Source of the DNA: an uncultured Bacteroidota bacterium
GTDB taxonomy: Bacteria; Bacteroidota; Bacteroidia; AKYH767-A; OLB10
NCBI GenBank assembly: GCA_900696575.1
Contig: CAADHD010000006.1
Coordinates: 49,246-113,245 of the forward strand
Direction of reading: 5' to 3'
Length of the DNA: 64,000 nucleotides
Shown here: positions 53,151-61,102 of the stretch, piece by piece
How the letters are laid out: every line of letters begins with the position of its first letter
How positions within the stretch are numbered: the first letter of the stretch is position 1
Translations under genes and position numbers: made by a program
The notes under the pieces: generated by a model
Databases searched by the model: none
Seen by the model: only the letters and a program-made list of their open reading frames with translations
Told to the model about the DNA's origin: nothing

Positions 53151-53328
53151 TTTCCGCTCATATCCACATCCTGCTTCGTACTCCACTGCGGCAGCCGCTG
53201 TTCATACACTTTTCTTCCGTTGATGTCATACACCGAAAACATGCCCGGTTGGTTTTGCGGCAACAGGTATTTGATTACAAACGCTCCGCTGCTGGGGTTG
53301 GGTGAAATATTGAAACGAAAATCATAAG

Positions 53329-53356
53329 CCTCTCCGGAGGAGGGGTTGGGGAGGTC
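53329..53356. repeat. GC-rich repeat in the linker before the sorting domain
   Basis: Read on the minus strand: GACCTCCCCAACCCCTCCTC, then CGGAGAGG, encoding DLPNPSSGE in frame just ahead of the T9SS sorting domain. CCTCTCCGG-AGG carries a short palindrome. I recall that this sequence type is repeated widely, in and out of genes, in Bacteroidota genomes. Here it is translated as a linker and does not break the frame. Confidence 0.5.
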
Positions 53357-54606
53357 TGTTATTAAACACGGACAGTTGGTTTGCGTGGTATCACACCCGA
53401 GGTAGTAGTTGGGGTGGTTGACAAAAGTTCCTAAAATGAAACAAGGCATGTGCAAAGCATGTTGCTGTACATCGCAGGAAAATCCTGCACTGTCGGGGTA
53501 GTTGATATAATGCAAATCTACTACGCTACTTCCAGATGATACAGTTATTTTTCCGTTAGCAGCAAGATACATGGTCAAAAAATCCGATTGTAAAGGTGGA
53601 TAAGGAGAGTAATATCCGTCATTGACAGCCACCACCGTCATGCTTGCCTGTATATTTGAAGTATCGGTATTTATCTGGTAAATAGTATCAAAATCAGAAA
53701 CCGTATAAAGGTATTTTGAGTTGGATGAAAATGCAATGCCTAATCCCGGTAACGGGCTATTCCATAAAATTACCCTGGGATTCGAAAACTGACCACTGCA
53801 CCGGTCAAAATCAAATACTCGGACTTGATTATTAAAATTCCCGAATGAGCCATCATAATACCGATATGCAAACTTTTTTCCATCAGGTGAAAAAACTTTT
53901 TGACCCTCGTGCCTTTCATGCATGATACCTAAACTTTGTGTGGTTATGCTGGAAATACCTTGATCTGTCAATAATATTTTATAAATAAGATCGGAACTAT
54001 GCTTCATGATTACAACCCACCAGTCTCTGCCATTGGCATGCCTGCAAGCTGTTAATCCTCTATTTAAATTATCCTGAATTATTACTTGGTTTTTTTGAAT
54101 TACAGAACCTAAACCATTGTTTAAAGACATATCAATTATTGAATAATAACAAACCAATGGATACGAATTTGGATCGGCCACACTTCCTCCATGATGAAAG
54201 AGAACATATTTGTTTGAATCATTCGGAAATGGTAAGACTATATTGGCTTGAGGTATTGGTACACCTGAGCTATTGCACCATTGGTTTGTAACAGGGTCCG
54301 GACTTAATCCGGAACCATTCTGCATGGTATCTTCGAGAGCATTTGCTATCCAGCAACCGTTGGTGTAAAACAAAATCGCACCTGTGTCATTAGAAATATT
54401 TGCTTGTGTATCGGCAATTCTCATTTTCCGTGATAAACCAAAGATGCTAAAATTTATCAAATCAATTTTAATTATACCTTTATCATAAAATGTATACGGT
54501 GGAAATGGAAAATCATCATCACCAATCAAAAAATTATGATTCAATCCCTGCCCTAAGACTGGTATCAGCCCTGCAATAAACAGGATAATGATTAAAACCG
54601 CCTTTC

Positions 54607-56811
54607 TCATTTTATAATGATCAGCTTTTGGGTGTTGAGCGTGATGCCGTTATTCCGTGCGCGGATAAAATAAATACCGTCATCAAAACGCTCTACCGAA
54701 AACGTTACGGTGTTGATGCCTTTATCAAGTTCCAATTCTTTCACCTTGCCTCCCATCACATTCCTTATTTCAAGCGTTATGTTGTTTTCATTTCTAAAAT
54801 TGAGTTCAACCGTTACGTTCTGTTTGGCAGGGTTGGGGATGAGCCGGAAATCAAACGATGATGCGCTGCTTACATCCTGCTGAATGAGTTGGCGGTAAAT
54901 GCCGCTTTGCAGGCAAACGGCTGCATCATCGTACTGAATGGAATCGTTGAACAAATAAACATAAGCGCGGGCGCGGTAAACGGCCGGTCCGCCTGCGTAA
55001 GGGCATTGGTGCGCTGTGTTCAGCATATCATTGTAATAATGCAGCAGCGTATCTTTTCCGAAAGCATAAAGCAGGTAATGGTATTCATTCATTGCCCTGC
55101 TGTTGGTTTCGGGAAGTTCAACGGGCATAATGGTGGTGTTCACATACCTTGCGCTGTCCATCATCGGCTCCGCTTCGGCTTGCTTTTGCTGAGTGAAAAT
55201 TTTAAATGAATCAAGTAAATCATTAATGAAATCAATCATCGTTCCGCGTAATGAAAAATAATTCAGCGTGCTGTCTGCAAACATTATACTGTCCAACATA
55301 CGGAGGCTGTCGGTTTTCAAACTGATTAAACTGTCAAGGTTGGCATGCTGCGTTTTATAAGTTGAATCATAAACCGTTCCGAGGCTGTAAAGCGAATTTA
55401 CTTCATACAGCTTACCAATAGCTGCCGTTTGTTTATTGCTGAAAAAATTAGTGAACACCGAATCGCTTACGCGCAATAATGAATCTTCGTACAGTTGTTT
55501 GTAAAGATTTTGCTGCGCTATGTTATTCAAATGTTCTTCCATATCGCTTCCGCCTCCTGCAAGGGCTGCATTGCAAACCTGCATTCCGCAATCTGAAAAG
55601 GCATTGCCGGTAAAATCAGGTTGAAACCATTGCGGAGGATTAATCGTTGTTGGATAATAATTTGTACCGTCATTTGGATTAAACCATATTAATGAGTTTA
55701 AATAATTACTATTAATGATATTCTGATTCATCGCCACTGTATTCCCTCCTGCCGGCAGCCACCGGTTGCCGCGGTGTATTTGCTCCCCTATGCGCGCTGC
55801 GCTGTTAAGATATAAGCCCACAGCGCAGTTGTTCATGGTGTTACCGGCAAGGTCGTTGGTAATGCCGCAGTCACCCCCGAAAAACATACCCACATCATTC
55901 CCCTCAGCGGTGTTGAATTGAATGACGGAGGCGGTGGAGAGGTTGATGGAGTAGCCGGTGTTGCTAACCGTTACTTGTGTATTTCGTTCAACATAATTGC
56001 AGTTTACATCACTTGATTCGCAGCCGTTAAGAAGAATGCCCGTCATGCGTGAACTGTTAACAGGCGCACTTGTCAGCATGGTTACATCATTGTACTCTAT
56101 TACCGGGTTAAATAAATTCATTCCTGAAATTCCTGTTTGTGATGAGTTCATAAAGATACCACCGTTGGAATTATTATGATGATGTACGTGATAATTTGCT
56201 CTGCTTGCCGTAGTAGGTTCTGTCATCATTATTCCTGTTCCATTCGTACCTGTGGTTATATGATTGCGGGCCGCTTCCATTACAATACTGCCGCCATTAT
56301 CACGCCATAAAATTCCTGTACGTGATGCCTCTATGGTGCTGTTGGTTACATGCACTTCGTTATTCCTTCCTACCCTTTCGCTGTTTACACCAATGCCAAC
56401 ATTAATAATTCGTACACCATCAACAGTAAGTGATGACTGTGTATTGTAAATGCCACAATTGGCCTTATCAATCGTTACTATGCAGGTAGTACATGGATAT
56501 ACTTCAGCGCTGGTAGGTATATCGCTGCCTATTACCATAATGGCTGCAGCTAACCGCGGTGTACCGTAAGCAGCATCGGCTATCATATCCGTGTAAAGAT
56601 TGTTGGTAAGCCTTATGCCGAAACTGTTATACACCTCTACTCCTGCATTCATTTTAAAGAAAAGGTTGTTATTCAAGTTATCATCGCCTACCGAAAGCGC
56701 TGCCACATTGTTCAGTATTACTCCTGCCCTGCCTGCTGTTCCATGTGCGGGCTGACCAAGGTAGTCGCTCTTAAACTTGCGAAGGAGGTAATATATCCTG
56801 AACATTAACAT
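54607..56811 (-). CDS. T9SS-sorted right-handed beta-helix protein, N-terminally truncated
   Basis: A 734-residue frame. Residues about 25-430 form a parallel beta-helix (Asn-rich rungs: NNLFFKMNAGVEVYNSFGIRL, ITNDLAGNTMNNCAVGLYLN), as in surface adhesins and pectate-lyase-like proteins. A helical part (about 470-640, VYDSTYKTQHANLDSLISLKTD) and a T9SS type A sorting domain (residues about 660-734, RLIPNPAKQNVTVELNFRNENNITLEIRN, ending GITLNTQKLIIIK) follow. No signal peptide exists: the frame opens with MLMFRIYYLLRKFKSDYLGQP, overlapping another minus-strand frame by 41 bp, so the true N-terminus seems lost or shifted. Its stop overlaps the next gene by 4 bp. Confidence 0.75.
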   Translation of the reverse strand: MLMFRIYYLLRKFKSDYLGQPAHGTAGRAGVILNNVAALSVGDDNLNNNLFFKMNAGVEVYNSFGIRLTNNLYTDMIADAAYGTPRLAAAIMVIGSDIPTSAEVYPCTTCIVTIDKANCGIYNTQSSLTVDGVRIINVGIGVNSERVGRNNEVHVTNSTIEASRTGILWRDNGGSIVMEAARNHITTGTNGTGIMMTEPTTASRANYHVHHHNNSNGGIFMNSSQTGISGMNLFNPVIEYNDVTMLTSAPVNSSRMTGILLNGCESSDVNCNYVERNTQVTVSNTGYSINLSTASVIQFNTAEGNDVGMFFGGDCGITNDLAGNTMNNCAVGLYLNSAARIGEQIHRGNRWLPAGGNTVAMNQNIINSNYLNSLIWFNPNDGTNYYPTTINPPQWFQPDFTGNAFSDCGMQVCNAALAGGGSDMEEHLNNIAQQNLYKQLYEDSLLRVSDSVFTNFFSNKQTAAIGKLYEVNSLYSLGTVYDSTYKTQHANLDSLISLKTDSLRMLDSIMFADSTLNYFSLRGTMIDFINDLLDSFKIFTQQKQAEAEPMMDSARYVNTTIMPVELPETNSRAMNEYHYLLYAFGKDTLLHYYNDMLNTAHQCPYAGGPAVYRARAYVYLFNDSIQYDDAAVCLQSGIYRQLIQQDVSSASSFDFRLIPNPAKQNVTVELNFRNENNITLEIRNVMGGKVKELELDKGINTVTFSVERFDDGIYFIRARNNGITLNTQKLIIIK

Positions 56812-57184
56812 TTATATCTGAGCTATTATTTCCGCAAATCTGAATAGCAAACAATAGATTTTCAAAAGGCATAACTGGAGGAGGTGAAGCGGTAAAGCCA
56901 AGTTTGATAATGGAAAAACAATCAGTGCAATTTGATAAGTTGTTAGGAAGAGATGGAAGAAGAGCCGGAAGCGGGAAATCTTTTGTGATTGGCGTTCCGC
57001 AAATATCTTCTCCGGTTAAAATGATATGGGGCATAATGAGCGGGCCAATATGGCAACCATCCGTTTTGAAGTCAAACGTAAAATAAAAAGGGAGTGTAAA
57101 ACAAACTGTTTTTAAAAATGCCTTTACAATGAATTCAAGTGCATGACCAGCGTGCATGCCGAAAAATTCAGATAGGTTAAGCAT
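56771..57184 (-). CDS. Unidentified 137-residue protein, possibly a remnant of the beta-helix gene
   Basis: A frame of 137 codons from the ATG at 57184 (a TTG five codons upstream is also possible) to TAA at 56771. The N-terminal part is hydrophobic, the C-terminal part Cys/Pro-rich (ITKDFPLPALLPSLPNNLSN, SNCTDCFSIIKLGF, ending DINVNVQDILPPSQV). Codon use looks coding. It may be the N-terminal piece of a secreted protein, joined out of frame to the beta-helix gene, with which it overlaps by 41 bp. No family recognised. A minor deletion or frameshift would explain both odd ends. Confidence 0.4.
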   Translation of the reverse strand: MLNLSEFFGMHAGHALEFIVKAFLKTVCFTLPFYFTFDFKTDGCHIGPLIMPHIILTGEDICGTPITKDFPLPALLPSLPNNLSNCTDCFSIIKLGFTASPPPVMPFENLLFAIQICGNNSSDINVNVQDILPPSQV

Positions 57185-57224
57185 GAACAGTATTTTCAAA
57201 TTGCCAAATTCTCAAACTGATCCA

Positions 57225-57392
57225 TTATTCTCTCATCACCACCAACTTCTTCACCGAAACTCCGGTTTGCTTTCCGGAAAGCCGGAAATGATACACCCCG
57301 TTTGCCAAGGTTTGCAGTGAAACAGTTTGACGGCCGGAATGAGTGATTTTAATTAAAAATGATTTTTTTGCGGTCAGATTTAATTTCACCAT
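57225..57392 (-). pseudogene. Orphan T9SS C-terminal sorting domain
   Basis: A 55-codon frame (ATG 57392 to TAA 57225). Residues about 12-55 read as the second half of a T9SS type A sorting domain: LIKITHSGRQTVSLQTLANG, VYHFRLSGK, VSVKKLVVM. There is no room for a passenger protein or signal peptide, because the divergent TPR lipoprotein gene starts 15 bp away. It is most simply the tail left by deletion of a secreted protein, the body of which is gone. Alternative: the start codon is by chance and nothing is translated. Confidence 0.6.
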
Positions 57393-57407
57393 TCAAAACC
57401 ACAAAAC

Positions 57408-57944
57408 ATGAGAACGCTTTTGCTTGCCCTTTTTACGGTGTTACTGCTTGCTTCCTGCAAGTCGGAGAAAGACAGAATGATTGATGCCATCAATAAAGCT
57501 GAACAGGAATTACGGGCAGACAGCCTTGCCATCATCAACGATGAAAAAGCGCGCGCCCTTATTCAGCAGTATGCTGAATTTGCCAATACGTACCGTGACG
57601 ATACACTCTCTGCCGAATATCTTTTTAAAGCAGGAGAAGTGTCAACAGGCATTGGCGATTTTTTTCAGGCCATTCAGTATTACCGTCAGTGTGCAGAGAA
57701 AGTGTATTACAGCAAACGCCCGGTAGCTTATTTTCTGATGGGATTTATTTATGAGAACCATTTGAACGATACAGGAAATGCCAAAAGACTATACGAAGAG
57801 TTTCTGCAGAAATTTCCCGGGCATCCTCTTGAAAAGGATGTGCAGTTTTCGCTGACGCATCTTGGCAAATCGCCCGAAGACCTGATTAAAGAATTTGAAC
57901 AGAACAGTGAGATTAATCAAACAGATTCTACAGCACTTTCATAA
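57408..57944 (+). CDS. TPR lipoprotein (YbgF/BamD-like)
   Basis: A 178-residue lipoprotein: signal peptide with LLLAS-C lipobox (Cys17), then helical TPR units (RALIQQYAEFANTYRDDTLSAE, AIQYYRQCAEKVYYSKRP, AKRLYEEFLQKFPGHPLEKD). The arrangement recalls the TPR part of YbgF (CpoB) and BamD. It probably binds envelope proteins in the periplasm. No Tol-Pal genes are adjacent. The TMTC-like gene starts at the base after the stop, so the two are one operon. Confidence 0.82.
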   Translation: MRTLLLALFTVLLLASCKSEKDRMIDAINKAEQELRADSLAIINDEKARALIQQYAEFANTYRDDTLSAEYLFKAGEVSTGIGDFFQAIQYYRQCAEKVYYSKRPVAYFLMGFIYENHLNDTGNAKRLYEEFLQKFPGHPLEKDVQFSLTHLGKSPEDLIKEFEQNSEINQTDSTALS

Positions 57945-59876
57945 ATGAAGGTTCCGAAAGGCAAACCTACCCGCAAGGAAAAATTCTCGCAGCAGCAAAA
58001 GCAGCAGGAAGTTTCTTCTGTTCAAAAACAAAAAAGCCATTCTTCAAAAAAAACAGTATGGCTGCTGGCGCTTATTTGTGCTGCAGTGGGTTTTCTGCTT
58101 TATGCCAACACCTTGAATCATGATTATGTGCTCGATGATTATTCGGTGATAAAAGACAACCGGCTTACGCGGCAGGGATGGAATGCTTTTCCCGAAGCCA
58201 TTACCAAAAGTTACCGTTACGGATATTATTTTCTGAACGATGAATTGTACCGCCCTGTAGTGAAAGCCTTGTTTGCCATTCAGTGGGCGCTGGCGCCTGA
58301 TACTCCTTCATTGGGGCATGTAACCAATGTTATTTTTTATACCCTCACCGGTTTGCTGCTGATGTATGTGCTGTTTCTGTTTTCGGGCAGCGCGCTGTTT
58401 GCCTTTCTGACCTCATTGCTTTTCATAGCTCATCCTATTCATACGGAAGTAGTGGCCAACATCAAGAGCATTGATGAAATACTGAGTTTGTTTTTTCTTC
58501 TGCTGGTGTTTCTGTTTATTCACCGGAGGATTCATGAACCGGCAGGATGGCATTTGCCTGCTGCTTTTGTATGTTACCTGCTTTCGCTTTTCTCCAAAGA
58601 ATCGGGCATAACATTTCTTGTCATTTTTCCGGCAATGATCCGGTATTTCACCAAAGCGCCCAAAGCGTTGAATGCAAAAATTTCTTTGGTGCTTCTCGGA
58701 GCTGCATTGCTTTTTCTGATAATTCGTTTTAAGGTACTGGAAGGAAACCTGAAGACAACATTCAGCATAGCCGACAATTTACTGATGGCAGCAAAAACAG
58801 GAGGTGAACGTTTTGCAACTGCTGTTTCCATTCTTGGCCGGTACCTGTGGGTGCTGGCTTTTCCATACCTGCTGGTGTTTGATGCTTCGTACAACCAGAT
58901 TCCGATTGTCGGATTAACAAACCTGCGTTTTCTTATACCTTGTCTGATTTATCTGGGACTTGGGGCTGCGGCTATTTTATTCTGGAAAAAGAAAGAGCGA
59001 TGGGTATTCGGTATTTTCTTTTATCTCATTTCCCTTTCCATTTTTTCCAACATCATTCTAACCATTGGTACTTCGTATGGCGAAAGGCTGATGTACATTC
59101 CGTCACTCGGCTTCTGTATGGTCTTTGCCGGATTGATTAGTAAGTTGCCACATAAAGATGAATCGGATAAACCAACATCCCTTGCCTCATTTTTTTCATC
59201 TGCCATTATTCCGTTATCCGTTGTATCCATCATTACGGGACTTTATAGTGTGCGCACCGTTACAAGAAACCAGGTGTGGAAAAGCAATCACACGTTGTTT
59301 TCGCATGATGTTAACCTTTCGCCCAACAGTACACGAACACATTATTACTGGGGCAACTACATGATAAAACCTGAGAACATAGGAGTATCTGATTCGCTCG
59401 AAAAAATGATAATCCTCGATTCGGCCATTACAGAAATGAACCGTGCACTTGAAATTTTTCCGAAGTTCTGCGATGTGTATAAACAACTGGGAGTAGCGTA
59501 CGGCAAAAAGTTTGAACAGAAAAAATCATTTGACCATTACCTTAAAGCCATTGAATGTAATCCGACCGATCCGCCATCGCACAGCAACATCGGCACTATC
59601 TATTTTGAACAGGGAAATTATCAGGAAGCATTAAAAGCTTTTCATAAAGCAGCTTCACTCGACCCGAATTATACGGAAGCTTTAGCCAACCTTGGCAGCA
59701 CTTACGGAATGATGCAGGATTATGACAATGCGCTTAAGTACCTGCATCAATGCATCAAAACCGACCCGAAATACACGCAGGCTTATTTTTTCTTAGCCAT
59801 TACCTACCGTTTTAAAGGTGATGCAGCCAATGAGCAGTTGTACATGCAGAAGTATAAAGAACTGGGCGGGGAGTAA
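57945..59876 (+). CDS. TMTC-like GT-C membrane protein with C-terminal TPRs
   Basis: A 643-residue membrane protein with about ten hydrophobic segments. N-terminal tail basic. The first loop contains LDDYSVIKDNRLTRQGW, with the Asp-Asp motif of GT-C mannosyltransferases and the TMTC family; FSKESGITFLVIFP follows near 215. From about residue 500 come three or four TPR units (YKQLGVAYGKKFEQKKSFDHY, HSNIGTIYFEQGNYQEALKAF, LANLGSTYGMMQDYDNALKY). Eukaryotic TMTC proteins with this layout O-mannosylate cadherins. Bacterial homologues are unstudied; a polyprenyl-phosphate-sugar-dependent protein glycosyltransferase is inferred. Confidence 0.8.
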   Translation: MKVPKGKPTRKEKFSQQQKQQEVSSVQKQKSHSSKKTVWLLALICAAVGFLLYANTLNHDYVLDDYSVIKDNRLTRQGWNAFPEAITKSYRYGYYFLNDELYRPVVKALFAIQWALAPDTPSLGHVTNVIFYTLTGLLLMYVLFLFSGSALFAFLTSLLFIAHPIHTEVVANIKSIDEILSLFFLLLVFLFIHRRIHEPAGWHLPAAFVCYLLSLFSKESGITFLVIFPAMIRYFTKAPKALNAKISLVLLGAALLFLIIRFKVLEGNLKTTFSIADNLLMAAKTGGERFATAVSILGRYLWVLAFPYLLVFDASYNQIPIVGLTNLRFLIPCLIYLGLGAAAILFWKKKERWVFGIFFYLISLSIFSNIILTIGTSYGERLMYIPSLGFCMVFAGLISKLPHKDESDKPTSLASFFSSAIIPLSVVSIITGLYSVRTVTRNQVWKSNHTLFSHDVNLSPNSTRTHYYWGNYMIKPENIGVSDSLEKMIILDSAITEMNRALEIFPKFCDVYKQLGVAYGKKFEQKKSFDHYLKAIECNPTDPPSHSNIGTIYFEQGNYQEALKAFHKAASLDPNYTEALANLGSTYGMMQDYDNALKYLHQCIKTDPKYTQAYFFLAITYRFKGDAANEQLYMQKYKELGGE

Positions 59877-60003
59877 TTATTTAAAAACAAAATTTCAGAA
59901 GGCCTCAGGCATCTGCCTTCGCACACCCGTAGCACTAAAGGGCACTTGGCACCTGACTTGGGTTGAGTATTTCCTCAGGTAAGAATTTTTTCAGTTGATT
60001 AAA

Positions 60004-61026
60004 TCAATCCCTGATAAAAGGATAATCTTTCTGAACATACACATCATTGTACAGTTCGGAAGGATCGGGGAAGGGTGATTCTTCAGCAAATGTTACACTG
60101 TCTTCTACAATTTCATGCACCTTCTGATTGATGGCTTCAATTTCTTTTTCGGTAGCAAGATCATTTTTCTGAATCGTGTCCAGTACCGATTCAATAGGAT
60201 CCTGCGATTTATAATGCTCTACTTCATCCTTGGTTCTGTACTTGGCAGGGTCGCTCATGGAGTGGCCTTTATAACGGTATGTATTCATCTCAAGCAAGGT
60301 TGGGCCATTACCTGCACGGGCATGTTCAACGGCTTTTAAAGTTGCCTCATGCACAGCTTCCACCCTCATTCCGTTTACAGGTTCTGAAGGCATATCGTAA
60401 GCAAGGCCGAGTTTGTAAAGTTCCGTTACATTGCTTGTCCGTTCTACAGAGGTGCCCATGGCGTAATTGTTATTTTCAATAATGAACACTACCGGCAGCT
60501 TCCACAGCATGGCCATATTGAACGTTTCATGCAAGGCACCTTGCCTAACCGCTCCATCGCCCATGTAACACAGGCAGACATTATCCGTTAGGCGGTATTT
60601 TTCGGCAAAGGCGATTCCTGCACCAAGAGGAATCTGTCCGCCAACGATGCCATGTCCTCCGAAAAAGAAATGCTCTTTTGAAAACATGTGCATACTCCCG
60701 CCTTTTCCTTTACTGCAGCCTGTTGCTTTGCCAAACAGTTCAGCCATTACTTCACGTGCAGTTACACCTTTTCCAAGCGCGTGGGCATGATCTCGGTAGG
60801 CGGTTATCATCGGGTCTTCTTTTCGTGTGGCGGTAATAGCTCCGGCAACTACGGCCTCCTGACCTATGTACAGATGACAAAAACCTTTAATCTTCTGCAT
60901 GCCATACAACTGTCCGGCCCGCTCTTCAAACCTGCGCATCAAAAGCATGTCTTCATACCATTTAAGGTACATAGCTGCCGGATAAGGCAATGATGTTTTT
61001 GCAGTAGTCATTGTCTTGGTTTTCAT
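60004..61026 (-). CDS. pdhA: Pyruvate dehydrogenase E1 component, alpha subunit
   Basis: A 340-residue thiamine-diphosphate enzyme subunit that decarboxylates pyruvate as part of the PDH complex. Seen: RRFEERAGQLYGMQKIKGFCHLYIGQEAV, the phosphate/HG loop HMFSKEHFFFGGHGIVGGQI, and TPP motif GDGAVRQGALHETFNMAM through ENNNYAMGTS, plus TYRYKGHSMSDPAKYRT. Length and order are those of PdhA. Only the alpha subunit gene is here; the beta subunit and E2 are encoded elsewhere, the split arrangement common in Bacteroidota. A TAAGTTTG box on the same strand lies 4 bp before the ATG. Confidence 0.95.
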   Translation of the reverse strand: MKTKTMTTAKTSLPYPAAMYLKWYEDMLLMRRFEERAGQLYGMQKIKGFCHLYIGQEAVVAGAITATRKEDPMITAYRDHAHALGKGVTAREVMAELFGKATGCSKGKGGSMHMFSKEHFFFGGHGIVGGQIPLGAGIAFAEKYRLTDNVCLCYMGDGAVRQGALHETFNMAMLWKLPVVFIIENNNYAMGTSVERTSNVTELYKLGLAYDMPSEPVNGMRVEAVHEATLKAVEHARAGNGPTLLEMNTYRYKGHSMSDPAKYRTKDEVEHYKSQDPIESVLDTIQKNDLATEKEIEAINQKVHEIVEDSVTFAEESPFPDPSELYNDVYVQKDYPFIRD

Positions 61027-61030
61027 GCAG

Positions 61031-61038
61031 CAAACTTA
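61031..61038 (-). promoter_or_regulatory. Minus-7 box of pdhA, almost at the start codon
   Basis: TAAGTTTG, an exact TAnnTTTG match, read on the minus strand, ends 4 bp before the ATG at 61026. A transcript started from it would be leaderless or nearly so, unless translation starts at the second ATG, five codons later. No clear minus-33 element is seen. Confidence 0.4.
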
Positions 61039-61090
61039 AGGAAGATGAAGGATAATCAGCATACCATTTTCTCAGTACCGAAAGGTTTAG

Positions 61091-61098
61091 TAGGTTTG
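61091..61098 (+). promoter_or_regulatory. Minus-7 box of the secreted protease gene
   Basis: TAGGTTTG, an exact TAnnTTTG match, ends 4 bp before the GTG start at 61103. It again predicts a leaderless or very short leader. A weak TTTT (61067-61070) at a 20-bp spacing could be the minus-33 region. Confidence 0.4.
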
Positions 61099-61102
61099 AA
61101 AC

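Larger units (their letters stand above)
53030..54610 (-). pseudogene. Secreted T9SS protein whose sorting signal is cut off by an in-frame stop
   Basis: The intact part (53138-54610, 490 residues) has a signal peptide (MRKAVLIIILFIAGLIPVLGQ), a WD40/propeller-like body (VFSPDGKKFAYRYYDG, IAFSSNSKYLYTVSD) and the start of a T9SS type A sorting domain (FNISPNPSSGAF, FSVYDINGRKVYEQRL). It then ends MSGNSPR-stop. The same frame continues for 35 codons (LQSGVYICTIRSGEYFATRK, LVVIE) to TGA at 53030, exactly the missing half of the sorting domain. The stop TAA 53138-53140 lies inside a palindromic repeat (53110-53150). Without its sorting signal the product is predicted to be trapped in the periplasm. 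Its ATG overlaps the upstream gene stop by 4 bp. Confidence 0.8.

Noticed and set aside
59898..59920. GAAGGC and GCCTTC inverted repeat behind the TMTC-like gene
   Set aside because: The nested hairpin AGGCA-TC-TGCCT is short and no T-tract follows; it may be a repeat but only one copy was seen.
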